Below are positions 47,516 to 60,240 of a stretch of 64,000 bases of DNA, piece after piece. The position numbers were made by a program, and so were the translations under genes. Below the pieces are notes generated by a model. The model ran no database searches, was not told the DNA's origin, and was given only the letters and a program-made list of their open reading frames with translations. Position 1 is the first letter of the stretch. Each line of letters opens with the position of its first letter. This DNA comes from Beroe ovata (Eukaryota; Ctenophora; Nuda; Beroida; Beroidae): positions 395,605 to 459,604 of the forward strand of contig CAMPET010000028.1 in the NCBI GenBank assembly GCA_946803715.1, in the 5' to 3' direction.

Positions 47516-50500
47516 TCAATTCAGCTGTTCAAGCTCTGAGGGTGGGGCTGGGAGAGCCTCTAGCGAACAGGATGATGTGGTCGGTAATTGTCCCCCCGTG
47601 ATCGGGAGTGGTCCACCATTGGTCGACAGTGGTCCCCCTGTTGATGGGCAACCTGAGAGATTGGCAAAGTGAGGCTTGGATATAGGGGCATAATCTTGAT
47701 TTGGGAGGCAATATTTTGATTGAAAATGGGAAAAAGATGCCGAGGGAGCTCGAATAATCGAAAATAAACCCTCACACAAGTGGACACATACCCTTGCTGC
47801 TATTGTATGTGACCTCGTAGTACTTCATGATGGTACAGTTGTTGTTGTTATTGCCACCTGCCGCTGTACTGTTGTAGATGTACATGCCGCCCACCTCCGA
47901 AAACGGCTGAGAAACAGAGATACAGGGGTGATTCAGATTATGGTAGGTTCGTTTCTGTTTGGTTGGAGTCGATCTAGTCGGTTTATTTTGTTAATGAAGG
48001 AGCTTACAAGGAAATCGGCTTACCCTAGCCAGGGAAGATATATCGGTCTGCGGTGCTGCCAGTTTCTCAGGAGTAAAGTGGTTCTTCACGAAGCTGTAAT
48101 CAGGACACCCCTCACCCGATGGGTAGGGGGACTTGGTGAGAGAGCTCACCATGGCCGAGGGTGAGGGGTGAGGGGCTGGGACCATGGGCCACCCTGTGCT
48201 ACTCCCTCTGCACTCTCCGAGCTGGGGTCATTATGGGTATGTCAAAACATGGGCTGAATATCACCGTCTAGTACTGAAGTGACGATTTCGCTACATCGTT
48301 ACTATAAATGCCGTATTGGCGGTGTTCTGCCGCTCAAAACACAACTAGTGTAACTGTCACATGATGAGATGTACATTGTATAATGTACAATGTACATTGT
48401 ATGTTGTATACCACACACATCGCGGTACATACCTGCAGAGGACTGGTGGGTGTGTACGCGGGGTATGTATACGGGTAGAAATCAGCTGGTCCAGCACCAG
48501 GGTAGATGGGAGTGGGAGTGGTGGGGAGCACGGCGGCAGGACATGTCTGGTAGGGTAGTGCCCCCGTGTGGTAACCCGGGTCAAGGGTGTCAAGAGTAGC
48601 ACCACTCGGTGTCATGTACTGGAGTGATAATCAGGTGTTATATCACCTTATCACCTATACCACGTGGAACTAAAAAAACAGGATTGAACAGTATCGATCC
48701 GAAGAGGCTCTAGGCTCAAACATAGAATTCAACCATTTCATTCAGCCATTACATGGAATTAATGTGTGTCAACAGGACACTTCCATGTCTATTCTGTACC
48801 TGAGGGTGAGGAATAAAGGGGACATCTTCCTGGAGACCACATAGCTGTAGATTAGCTCTGATACTCTGTGTTTGGTGGGCTGACGATTTGATCCTCTTCA
48901 TTTCTGAGGGCCAGGTGTCAGTTATTCAGGTGGCAGTTCATTTCATAGGCAAGAATGTTGGAACGACAACTGTCGACCAGGGAAAACAACCCTGTCGACC
49001 ACAAGCTGTCGAGTGTCGACCACCACCGGGCACTTCGGCACTAACCATTGGATCCCTTGCTATCTGCCTGGTTTTCCACAAAGCCAAAGCACTTGAACAA
49101 GTAGTACAGGTAGTCCCTGTGACTCTGGAAGAGAGATTTGAGCCCCTCCCTCATGTCAGGATTGAGGTTCAGTGACATATCATCCTGATCCCCTCCTCCG
49201 CCCGTTCTGTTATTCGCCATTTTCTCCTTGTTTGCACCGAATATCCGCTCTAGTTCTTTCCATGCGTTCTTAGCCCGCTCCAAGATGGTGGTTTTGCTCA
49301 GGGTGGTATCACTGGAACACCTGTTGTACAGCAGGGTTACAGACGATGCTTCTTATAGACTGTACTGTTCCTACAGCAGGGTTTGTATGTCGACTAGAGA
49401 GTTATAAAGTGGAATACTCTGAATTCTGATACTCTGATGGTCTTGTTACAGCTGGGAATTGATGAGGCAATTCAATGGAACAATCTGGTTTACCTGTATG
49501 GTCCCCTCGGTTTGGCTGCTCCGTGGACAAAGTTTTTCTCTGCCGGATTGAGGCACTTGATGAGCACCTTCATTACATCCTTCCTTATCTCACTGTCACT
49601 GGGCCAGCTCGTGAACTGCTCCCTCAGCAGCTCCATCCTCTTTTCATCGTCCAGTGTCTTCCAGCCCTGGGGAGTGTCAACCGTCACGGTATAGATAAAC
49701 ATTTCATCGATAGTGTCGCTGTCAAGATTCATACGTCATTGCTTGAGTCAGTGTTACATACGCGTCACTGCGGATACTAGATACAATTATCAACTCCCAA
49801 CGACTGAGTTATCAAGAGAAGATCTATCCCCGCTGAAGATCATTACCATGAGGAGTTCACTGAATTTATCCACTGCATGGCTGGCTGCCCCAGTGGATGA
49901 GCTAACTTCACACTTCATATCATCTTCTTCAGCATCCGATGACTGGTTCAGGGAGTTGCCCTTGTTCCGGAGACGGGCATTACGATACCAGTTCCGAACT
50001 TCCAGAAATTGCAGCCCCGTGGCTTCAGCTATCTGTTCGAGCGTGTCCCTGGGAATAGTGGTTGTGGTCAGTGGTTTGTAGTTAGTGGTTATAGTTAGTG
50101 GTTATAGTTAGTGGTTATAGTTAGGCACTGGAAATAAGTATAAATAAGTTTCCATGATAACGAGAGAATTGAGTGGTGTTTGTATCAATTCGAAGCTAAT
50201 AACTGAGAATGTCTTTGTTGTCAACTTAGACTTAACATAGTACACAACGTGATTAGATCTCATCCAATTTACCTGCCGGGTTTGGGATTCCTCATGTACT
50301 GTTTACGGAGGAGTTCAATCTGTTTCTCACTCTTTCTCAACTTCTTGACACCACCCACTTTGCTATTCCCCTGATCTAGGGCATGGTCTGCGGCGATCCG
50401 TTTCCGGGTGTTACGGGGGTTATGGGTGGTCGGTGGTGGTTTACTCGTGATCACAGCCGTGGGGTTGAGGAGTGTGGTCGCCGTCACTGGGTGTAGAGAA

Positions 50501-51381
50501 GTCCTGGTGTCGGGGATGTAGGAATATTGCATCTCCTGCTTTGAGAGAAGGGGTATCGATATTCTGTTTTCGATTGAAATGGTGATTCTACTGAAGTGGT
50601 GATTCTATTGATGTGGCGGTTCTATTGATATGCAGTTGAAAACAAATCAACGTGAACAAGTTTAACGATTGCTTCCGTATCTGTCTGGTTTAGGCTTATA
50701 ATTGACCGCTATTTGGGTTTTGGCCGGGATCGGCCCTTCATTTCGTCATCACACTTAGAATTTGCCAGTCTAAAACCTATCATGTGAGCTATCATAGTGC
50801 ATGATAAGTTGTGATACTAGGGTTCAGGCTGCCGCAATAGACAGCCTGTGGTTCACATGAGTCCATGATAAGATAATCAGCCCTACACAGTACAATCAAC
50901 ATCAATGCCAATCACAGTTCAATGGATGAAATGTTAGGGTCACAATAATGTGGTCTAGTTTTATACCTCGATGTGCAGTTCATGACTTTTCCCCCTTTTT
51001 GCCAGCTTGTTGGCCGTATCAGTGGATCTCTTACGAGTGATTCTCATGTTTTCATTGAATACTGGAGTAGTGGGGATGGGTTGAATAGGACTCCGACTAT
51101 CCGGTATGTATGGGAATTGTACCTCCTGAAATTAAATGAGCTGGTGGACTTGGAGTGAAAACATAGATTCTCATTTAGGATTCTGGTTTGGTATCTCATT
51201 CTGAATCTATGGTTATGTTTTCAGTGTTCACATCGGTATAAAAACTACAAGTTGAAGGAAAGCTGAGCCAGCCACAAGAAATATAATCTAATTCACGATA
51301 GACTGATACCTGAGGGTACTGAGTGGTCCAAGGGTACACTGAACTGTCCATATTCAGGGAGTTAGTGGAGAAGTTATACAT
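47516..51381 (-). CDS. Divergent homeobox transcription factor, 11 exons
   Basis: Exons (minus): 51310-51381, 50967-51125, 50273-50535, 49847-50048, 49494-49666, 49046-49311, 48800-48903, 48433-48618, 48024-48221, 47792-47906, 47516-47652; phases agree, 624 residues. Exons 3-4 encode a 60-residue homeodomain: L16 and Y20 (LLRKQY), P-G-R turn, L40, V45, then recognition helix with W48, N51 and R53 (VRNWYRNARLR). Position 49 is Tyr, 50 Arg, 52 Ala, unlike the common W-F-Q-N-R-R. The intron splits the domain at R. It is not TALE (no three-residue insertion) and no POU, LIM, paired or zinc finger part was found. N-terminal exons are Tyr/Pro-rich; exons 5-6 are helical (WKTLDDEKRMELLREQF, AKNAWKELERIF); C-terminal exons are Pro/Tyr/Ser-rich. 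Exons 2 and 3 start alike (EVQFPYIPDSR, EMQYSYIPDTR). Nuclear DNA-binding role follows from the domain. Confidence 0.85.
50079..50126. repeat. AGTGGTTATAGTT tandem repeat
   Basis: Four copies of a 15-bp unit GTTATAGTTAGTGGT in an intron of the homeobox gene, about 30 bp from a splice acceptor. Confidence 0.85.
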
Positions 51382-52294
51382 ACCAAAGTGAAAGAGTAAG
51401 CGAGACTATACTGTGGATGAGATTCACATTGAAAATCTTACGATCAGCTGAAGTTGTCCGTTTAGTAGATGAGCTCAGGAGTTCCTTCTGAGTCATGTGT
51501 GTTTGGAGGGGTCACGTGTTTGGAGGGGGTCACGTGACTTATATTGACCCACTCCCATCCTCTATACAGGATAGGCCTGATTTCTGAGTCGAGTCGGGGC
51601 TGAGTAAGTGAGTGAGCTCTCCTCATTATTGCCCTCGTAGCATAGGAGGGGGTCATCTGACTTAGCTTGGCAGTTTGCATGCCCCAACCGGCCTTCGCTA
51701 CTCGCGTTTGGGTCACGCAACGTGGGAACAAGCTTGGCCCGGGCGTGTATCATCAGACAAGCTATTTTTCAAGCTGAAAGCGAGAAAAATTTGTAGATGG
51801 CCATGGATTAATAGATACTAGCAGGATTGTAACGGTGTTTAATCGAGGTCTTGACATACCATTCTGTCCCCTTCCCGTGCGAAAATTCGAGAAACTCATG
51901 CTAATACTAGGTAAGTTTTTTAGCGGGATCTGTTTTCAGAGGGTTTGTATTGAGAATTATAAATCTTATCGTTGCATTTGTATTTGGCCTTGTATCGATT
52001 TGATTGTGACTCGAATTTATAGATCAGTTTATTTTCTTATTCAGTATAACGTTGAGAAATGAAACAGCAGTATTTACTTTGTTTTTGTTAACTGAAAAAA
52101 TTATCGAATTAACGATGTCAATGTCATGATGAATTGAAAAGCTATCATAAAAACGAACTGAACACGATAAACCAACAGAAAATTATCTGAAATCTATACA
52201 ATGTCACGACCAAAGCGGTCAAAATGAACTTTAGACCAAGTTTTTGCGAATAGCCATGCAGTTCTGAGACCCAGGAAATGGGCTTTACTGTTGC
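51382..52294. other. Spacer between the homeobox gene and ERGIC3
   Basis: Contains two copies of GTGTTTGGAGGGGGTCACGTG near 51499-51536, each ending in a CACGTG E-box, 120-155 bp upstream of the homeobox gene's first ATG on the minus strand. These are candidate promoter elements. No coding signal was found. Confidence 0.45.
51497..51538. promoter_or_regulatory. Duplicated GGGGTCACGTG (E-box) upstream of the homeobox gene
   Basis: TTTGGAGGGGTCACGTG and TTTGGAGGGGGTCACGTG occur back to back. CACGTG is a bHLH recognition word. Position relative to the minus-strand start makes regulation of that gene likely but unproven. Confidence 0.45.
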
Positions 52295-55200
52295 TCAGTT
52301 CACTTTTCCCAGTTCTAACTTCTTCTGAAACGCTCTGTAAGAGTTGTATACGAACGAATCGACTATTCCTGCAACTGAAAAGAAAGAATTTTGTTTTTTC
52401 ATGGTTCATTATAGCGAAAAAGGACGGAAACGTACGTTATATCTAAACTTTTTTGTTTTCATAGCTTGTACGTCATACGCGATCGCACGAACGGATGGGT
52501 TTGCGCGCGCGCTTCACGTCACATAATGGCGCCGTGTAGATCGTGAAAACTGACTCGCGCGTCACTAACATGTATTCAAATTCTGTAGTGAATTCTATAA
52601 TTTTTTCTATAGTTTTTCTATAGTTTTTTCTATAGTTTTTCACTGTTTAATTTCACGTCTATCGTTGAGTCAGCTAATTTATCGGATTTGGTTGGGCAAA
52701 CCTGTGAAAACTCCTCCGACAATAGCACAAACTCCAGTGAGGAAATGCGTGAAGGAGCGCCTGTGCTCTGCTATATCGACCATGAGGGGCGATATCTCGT
52801 ATGTTACAAACATCCCTGTGTGAGGAGGGAGGTGTCAAGAGAAGATTGGTGTCAAGGGGAAAGTGGTGTCAAGGAGACAGTGGTGTCAAGAGACGGAAAA
52901 TTAACAGGGGGAGAACAATCATGAGAAATAAAGGGATATATCCAGAATGGAAAGTAGTCCTGATACGTATTCAATGATGCCAGAAAGTTAGGGAATCATC
53001 ACAACACCTCTTCATATTCTAGGAATTTCGTTTCATATGATTTCATGGATTTGGAGGTTCTCCTGATCTCGATTTAGCAAATCGCTTCACGACTATTATA
53101 CAGCCATCGTTGTACATAGAATGCAGTGCATCTGAGTGTGGAAATCACACACATAACTATGAGGCGGTTCAGTCCATGGTACGAATAGTACATTGAGTAG
53201 TAGAGAGTAGAGAGACCCCTTAACTACTAGTGATAAATGAAGAGTTGGCCTACAGCAGTTATCGCAATAAACAGAATTCTACGTCCTTGTACATACTTTC
53301 TGCTGCAAATTCATATTTTAGTGGCCAGTGGGAACAAAGTTATGTAGGTTCTACCCGATAATAATTGAGCCTAGTAAAAATGTACAATGCTCTGGCACAA
53401 ACAACCCAGTTGAAAAATGTACCTGGCTGAAAACTCAGAGTCCTATATCTGGTTTTTCTAATTCAAGGATTGACGGATGAATCTCAACATAACTGAATAA
53501 GTACCGGGTTTGAATGTTCTGGATGAGAATATGTACCTGGTAATCCGGTCTGCTCTCCGCGAGCTGCCTTTACCAGGTCAATCACTTTATGATGATGTGT
53601 CACTGAGTACTGGTTACTGAGTGCTACACTCCCATTTATATGCTGATACCTGTGAAATATATAGTTCTCATTGTAACGTGATAGAAAGAGTGAATAGTGC
53701 GAGTGTAAATGAGTAGATAACCTCAACACTCGGTCATCTTAAAGTGAAGCAGTGACACAAAAACCATGTATTTCACTTTCATTTCAGCGATTCAAGCTGC
53801 AGAAATGCTAACGTGACCAGTGACGTGGGAATTCCGAACATTGGGAATTCCGGGTGGGCACCCCAGTGACAGCTAACCACTGACTGACTGACATACCTCA
53901 TTGGTACTATTTGTGTGTAGTATTGTCGCATAGTGTTTAACTCTGAAGCAACGAATGTATGATCATCCAGTGGATTGACCTGAGTAGGTACAAACTGTCC
54001 GTACGACAATCTGAGAGAGAGAGGTATGGTTGAGGGGAAATTCTGATCCGAAATATATGCTCGGAACATGTGAAAACGGTGTTTTGTTTTTCCTTCATGT
54101 TTCATTTTACCAACATAACGTTAAGAAGACTACATTAAACCACGAATGGTAAACGAACCTGTTTATGGTGTGAGTGAGGTTTAGGGGGAACTGGTTCATG
54201 AACTTTAGATCATGTACATGGGCGTGATGGCCTTCAAAACTCTTGCCAGGGGATATGTGGAAGTTGCCTGAAACCTATAACAACAATGGTTATCTTAGAC
54301 ATTACCAGACGAGTTGCTTCCTGAAGGAGCGTACATGATTTGAAACTTACTTATCACCCAGATTTGATGCAAATTTCTACATAATGCATGTAAATGTGTT
54401 GTAAGAAGGTGATGAGCTTTGATTGCTGTAACACAATCATACGCTGTGTACTGTGTACTGTGCAGCGGTATACAGACTATACAATATACAATATACATCT
54501 TGTCTAGATACCTTGCTCACACGCAATGTCCCAACTACATTACACTGCTCTTTCTGATTCGCCAGCATCTTTGCAGCTCCTTCTCTCTTGCACTGAGAAT
54601 GGCATTGAATACGGCCATAATATATTAAGGTATCACTAGGATAGAAGAACAAAAAGAACAAACAAATTTATCGTTTGAAAAAGGAGCACATAGGAAACAA
54701 TAGACTGGATTATCCAGTCAATTGAAAATTATTAATTTTCAGACAGAAAACCTGTTCAATAGAGCCAATGCTTTCTAATCCCCAACCTTTGGCTCTGTAA
54801 GCATTCCTTACATCATTACATGTGTTACAACATTTATGTTCATCACTTTCAGCACCATAACATGATTCACATCTGATAATGGTTACAAAAGGTTGATTCA
54901 AATGGCAATATGATTAAGGTCAAGAAGAATGGAAGTTCCAAATTCCCAGTAGGCGACTTATATTTGATTTTCTAACATTAGATCAGCTCAGTGAATTTAG
55001 GAATGGATGGTCGGCTATCATAATGAAATTCAAGTTTTTCAAGTCATGATTCATGAAGGTCAAAATTATACCTGTTAGGATCAAGTTCCACAGTAGAATT
55101 CCCAAGTTCAGTTAACTGTTCAGAACTAATAAGAAGACCCTTTTCATCAAGTCTTATTTTCTGGATATCATGATCAACATCAACCTGTTGACCTCCTGAT

Positions 55201-55758
55201 ACATCCATTGCATCGACGCTTATGTCTAGGGAGTGTATGCAATATGCAGTCATTATGCATTCTCAGTTGTAGAGTATGAATGAATGATTCGTCCCATATA
55301 CCCACATTCACAAGGGAGATGCCAGAATGTTATGTTCATGTATATGTCTAGGAGCTCTGATCTTGTTGTATCCATAAGCAATTTTTCTCTAATCTGTAAT
55401 ATGATTGAGATAAACTTGGTTATGAAGAATCAGCATTCAGCAAACAATCTGATAACAATCATCCAATACTTACAGATACTCCAAGGAAGAACTGCAATTC
55501 AGCAATGAACAAGACTGCCATCATTACTCCACTCACTATTGTTACTGAAATGTGGGATAGTTAATATAATGTGAAATATGTAAATATTACTACCAACTCA
55601 TAACAAACACTTGCTGATTCTTCTTAAATCTGAATCTAACTTGTTGCTCCACCACATGTTTTGATCCTGAAGTCCTCCATTGTTTTTGGATAGGCATCAA
55701 ATTTCTTGAGAGACCCAAAAATGGAGCTGCCAGACCCACCCGATGCAGCACTTGCCAT
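52295..55758 (-). CDS. ERGIC3: ERGIC3, ER-Golgi intermediate compartment protein 3, 11 exons
   Basis: Exons (minus): 55641-55758, 55474-55544, 55306-55393, 55072-55225, 54752-54872, 54512-54592, 54159-54274, 53897-54010, 53537-53649, 52702-52815, 52295-52374; all phases agree, 389 residues (human 383). Diagnostic segments in order: FDAYPKTMEDFRIKTCGGAT, first membrane span VSGVMMAVLFIAELQFF, PCEYISVDAMDVSGGQQ, the luminal Cys cluster CESCYG..KCCNTCNDV, EQCKREG, GNFHISPGKSFEGHHAHVHD, NPLDDHTFVAS, YSVTHHHK, GLPGMFVTYEISPLMV, RSFTHFLTGVCAIVGGVFT and the second span ending QKKLELGKVN. ERGIC3 cycles between ER and Golgi with ERGIC2 as a cargo receptor in COPII/COPI traffic (family knowledge). The ATG stands in GGCCATGG context. 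The gene is intact. Confidence 0.95.
52505..52540. promoter_or_regulatory. GCGCGCGC and ATGGCGCC patch inside the last ERGIC3 intron
   Basis: GCGCGCGCGCTTCACGTCACATAATGGCGCC combines a CG-alternating tract, a CRE-like CACGTCAC and an ATGGCGCC word. It looks like a promoter-type patch but lies in the last intron, so its target is unclear. Confidence 0.3.
52598..52644. repeat. TTTTTCTATAG repeats
   Basis: Four copies of TATAGTTTTT(T)C in the last ERGIC3 intron. Low complexity. Confidence 0.8.
52829..52900. repeat. GTGTCAAG(G/A)GA minisatellite
   Basis: Four copies of a 16-19 bp unit, GTGGTGTCAAGGGGAAA-like, right next to the ERGIC3 exon at 52702-52815. The same unit forms a longer array at 59680-59870. 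Confidence 0.8.
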
Positions 55759-57168
55759 GGCCTATAACATTCATACAGCAAAAAATCAAGATATCTATCA
55801 GATAATTCAAATATGCTAAGACAAAAGATGGGTACCAGTTAAACTCTTGAATTCTATCACATTGATGATCGTAAAGATTGCAGATCACCTAACAGCTTCT
55901 CAAATAATTGAATAATTCTGACAATGATTGCAGACATACAGTATGCACAAATGAAGCCTTTGGGTCACACCCAGCCACAGGAACACAATTTACATTGGAA
56001 TAAATTTTAGATAACCAAGCAAGAAACAATTCTCTCATATGATTGAATAGAATTAATATATCATACATATTTTACAAATACACATTATATTCTTCGGTAT
56101 TATAGTTGTAGGTACAGGTTACTATGAATTGATACAATATTCAATCTTCATCAAAAGTACAGATGGTTAGGAAAATTCTTTGTATGTAGCCCAGTGTAAA
56201 TAGCTGTAGGGCTTATAAATCTGATCATATCTTCTAAGTCTGGTGAGAGGTAACTGCACAATTGACATTGCAGTACATATATCCATTCAGCAGTAAATGA
56301 ATTCATCCGCAATCATCCACATGGAATCAAATTGAAGTTTGCACGTATAGTTCATCGGTTATACCCTGTCACTTTATTGCTGGAAATCCTGAAATGAAAT
56401 GAAGTCATACTTGAAAAAATAAGATGAAAGACTATGGAAACTATTTGTTCTTATATGTAAACAGATAGGTGAGCATTCATGTCATCTGAATCATGCCATC
56501 CAGTGAGTGCTGCTACAGCACTTATAATCCAAACAATGATTTGGAAATTGCGCAGCACGGAGACCTTAATGCCATGTGAATTCGAAAATGCGCGCGGCAT
56601 AAGCGCGCGTTACACTAGCGACTGAAAAATAGTCTTTGTTCAGGGTTATTGCATTCGGTGTTCGCGCCAGGAGTATCTTCAAATTCAAATCGCTTAAATC
56701 ACAGTAGTTACGGAAAGCAGACAGCTTCACAGGCAATTTGACGATGCATTACCAAATACAATAGATTACAATAGACGGGGCCTACATTTTGTCGATGGTT
56801 TCTCAGTATATCCCGTTCCTGAACCAACTTTTTGCGTTACATTTGAATTTTGAAAGAAAGAATTGTGAGGCATAGAGAAGAAAGACCTCGTTAACTTGCA
56901 GAATGCATAATAGAGTGAGTGGTGACTTTACCATACCTGATGCCAAAGAGTCGCCGTGGGCATGCCACTCCCTCAACCAATCCTTGTTCCGACCATTGGA
57001 CCTACGACTCATCTGCTGCCTGAGGAAGCATGGATTGATTCAAATTCAGAAAGTGGGATAAAACTCATATTTGAACTCAAAGTCGAACTCGGTTCATTCA
57101 CGTCTGTAAGGGGTTGGAACTCGGCAATCAGTGTAACACAGAACACGGCATCATCACTTATTATATAC
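55759..57168. other. Spacer between AGBL5 and ERGIC3; possible ERGIC3 promoter region
   Basis: Contains a CG-alternating patch ATGCGCGCGGCATAAGCGCGCG at 56588-56612, about 830 bp upstream of the ERGIC3 ATG. One small candidate frame is listed separately. Otherwise nothing was recognised. Confidence 0.45.
56803..57012 (-). CDS. Candidate small two-exon frame of 56 residues
   Basis: Exon 56937-57012 starts with ATG, encodes MSRRSNGRNKDWLREWHAHG and ends at a GTATGG donor in phase 1. A continuation at 56803-56894 (after a GCAAG acceptor) matches that phase and ends in a stop. No similarity was recognised. It may be the start of an untraced gene or a chance frame between AGBL5 and ERGIC3. Confidence 0.2.
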   Translation of the reverse strand: MSRRSNGRNKDWLREWHAHGDSLASGMVKSPLTLLCILQVNEVFLLYASQFFLSKFKCNAKSWFRNGIY

Positions 57169-60100
57169 CTACCCGTTTCTTAGAACCGGATAGTAACCCG
57201 CCTTCTTCGGAACTTTAGATTGTGTCACGTGTGTCGCTCTCACTGGTCGTCCACAAGTGACAGTTTTGGGTGAGATAAGCACCTAATTGGGGTGATACTT
57301 TGATAACATATATCGAGTTGAGCTTTGCGTAACGAATTTGAAGGTAAACTGACTTACCTTGTGTTTCACAACATCTGCCACCTCAGCAGTCTCCTCAATA
57401 TCAACAGGACGTGCTGTTGTTGGACCTGTGACAGTTGTGTGCGATTAGAAATTGTTTCGATCAGCAATGGGCACCAATACTCAATAGGTATGCGATAACC
57501 TAATCCAGTATCAGGATACTTCTAAACAATCTCACAATTCAGGAACAACAAACCCCTTTATTAACCTGCATTCAGCCCGCTGTTACTATCCACAAGATCT
57601 ACGAATGTGCACAGTGACGCCGCCTGTTTTTCACCGGACGATAACACCACGGGTACGCCGCCTGGGACGCCGCCAGTGAGAATATTTGTGGTGGTCGTGG
57701 GGTAGATTCTCTTGACACACGTGGGCCCTCCTTCTCCCTCAGCCTCGTCCACGTCTAACTTGTACACCCCACTGTACAGTGACCTGTGGGTGGTGTCAAT
57801 TCGATACCACCAAACCACGTGTTTATGCGACGTAAATATCACCTGGCGCCCTGAATCCTGCAATTCAATCCTGCAGTAGTCAATAACTACCGCCGCCAGC
57901 TATTGAAATTAAATGAAAGCTTAAACAGGAGTCACGATGGGAATTGGGACCCATTTCTATCTTGTTGTTTGTGACATGGACATTGACCAACCAAACTTTC
58001 CTGCGACCTTCTGACGCAAAGAGGAAAGTCATATTGGAGTCTACATTATTTTCTCTCTCCGTCTTTTTTAAAAAAACATTTGCTACACTTGCAGCATTTC
58101 GCGCAAAACCATCGTATCAGCATGCTGCGTATTGCATGACAATGTTTCAATCACGATACATTACGAACACAAATTTGATACATGCCGGCTAAAATACTTC
58201 ACGCCAAAATCTGGGGATCCTAATTCACGAATTAGTCACGGAATGGCATAACACTTAAAATTTCTTTATCATTTGAGAGATTTCAAATTTCCCTCTCTTC
58301 TGCCCACTCCATTTGCTCTCGCTATTGAGTATGATGGTAATTCAATATCGAATGTGGTTGCTATGGAACTTAATAAATGTGTTGTTTTGCATAAGTCAGA
58401 ATAACCTACGCACTCCTCCAAATTAGCACATAATTTCACCAGGTTCTCAAACGATTATAGGTACCACTATTTTTTCGCTAAGCGAACTGCAAAACCATAA
58501 TCACTAATCAGATAATATGTTGATGGTATTACACTCAATTATTGAACAGCAGATGAACACTACCTATACTGAACGGAGATATCGCTATTTTTATCCTCCG
58601 CACAATTCATGTCGTCGGACGAGACCGCTTTCCGGATCTTATCGGACCGCTGTTTGGCGAGCGAGGCGGAGGTCTGGCGGAGGAGCGTCGTACTTCGTTT
58701 CCGGGGCGCTCTATCTGATCATGGGGTATAGTGTAAGTTGTTTCATTTTATACCCTGATTTCCCCGACCCCTCTATCTGGCCGTTATATTGAATCCGTAA
58801 TTGACACGTGACACCCCAATCTCTCTCCCTTACCGAACATCTTGACACCCCAGTATATCTCACCGCTATTGACACGTGATGCTCCACCAGATGAACTGTC
58901 GGTACATTCACTCAAATGCCGGACATCACTGTTACTCCCTCGTCTTTTCTCGTCCCTAACTCGTCCTCCCGTCCTTTCCTCCTTTTGATCACCCTTACTG
59001 ACGAGATCTGTCTTACTACAGCTGTCTGATTCTGAAAAGCGGACGTCAGCTTAAAACTGGGCATAATTGAGCTGCCAATGATGATGAACCCTGTCGAGAG
59101 TGTTTGCCGTAGGTACGGAGTTCATCAGAGAAAAGCAGTTTATTCTCCACCGTGTTCCATTAATGATTATTCCAAATAAGGGATAATAACCTGTATCAGG
59201 ATTAGCGTGAATCTCATTCCTGGTTGTCATCGTGTTACTACGGAATCTCGAAAAGCCCCCTCCGCCCACTTTAGGATCAGAGCTCGTCCCTCTTACTGAG
59301 CGGGTCTTTGTGGGCCTGTGGATGGGTTGATGTGGGGGAGAGGGAGTGGAAAAATGTATAACGTACATGAATAATGAGAAAAAACAAACTTTCTATGTAA
59401 AATAGTTTCGGCGAGATTTTTCTACTAAATCAGTAAGTAACAAAAGGTTTAATCATAATATAATAGAAACTGTTTTAGCTTAGAAACTTTGTCGATTGAT
59501 AGTACAAATTTTGTACTATCAATTGAAAGGAGTTGTGGAATCCAGCTGTTTGAATTACCTCGGGGGCTTCGAGTTATCGGTAGCAGTAGTGTTTGATATT
59601 TTACTGGTAGCGTAGGCAAGCCGTCTCAGAACACCAGGCCCTGAAAAATCTGGGATGAAAGGTTTAGAAAAAAATAGAAGAGAGGTGTCAAGAGAATACG
59701 GTGTCGCGAAAAATTTGGTTAGTGAGAACCGGTGTCAATGAGAAGTGATGTCAGTGAGAAGTGGTGTCAATGAAAAGTGGTGTCAGTGAGAACCGGTGTC
59801 AGTGAGACGTGGTGTCAAGCTGTAGTGGTGTCAGCGAAAAGTGGTGTCAAGCTGTAGTGGTGTCATTACCAGTGTTTGAGTTTCCCTTGCTTGTTCTGAG
59901 CATCAATCCACGAAGTCCATGGGCATTGACGACATCAGTGTTAGCTAGACGTGACCAGGGGTTGACATTGTGAAGATCCAGTACACTGATAGCTAGAGCT
60001 TTACCCACCTGCAGTAGGTGCATCGTTACTATAGAGTATAGCTCATCACTCTTAATGTACTAATTGAGTAATGATTGGGGCACCACAAATTCAGCCATCA

Positions 60101-60209
60101 CTGGGCACATTTTTAATAGCGGAGCATTATTCTAGACTTGAGGTAGGTACTAGATTCTGATATCAAATTGTAAACAGTTTTCATCAAGTCACATCCAGGC
60201 CAGCATCCA

Positions 60210-60240
<31 letters not shown>

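Noticed and set aside
52688..52924. Plus-strand 78-codon frame
   Set aside because: It is antisense to an ERGIC3 exon (52702-52815) plus adjoining minisatellite and has no ATG.
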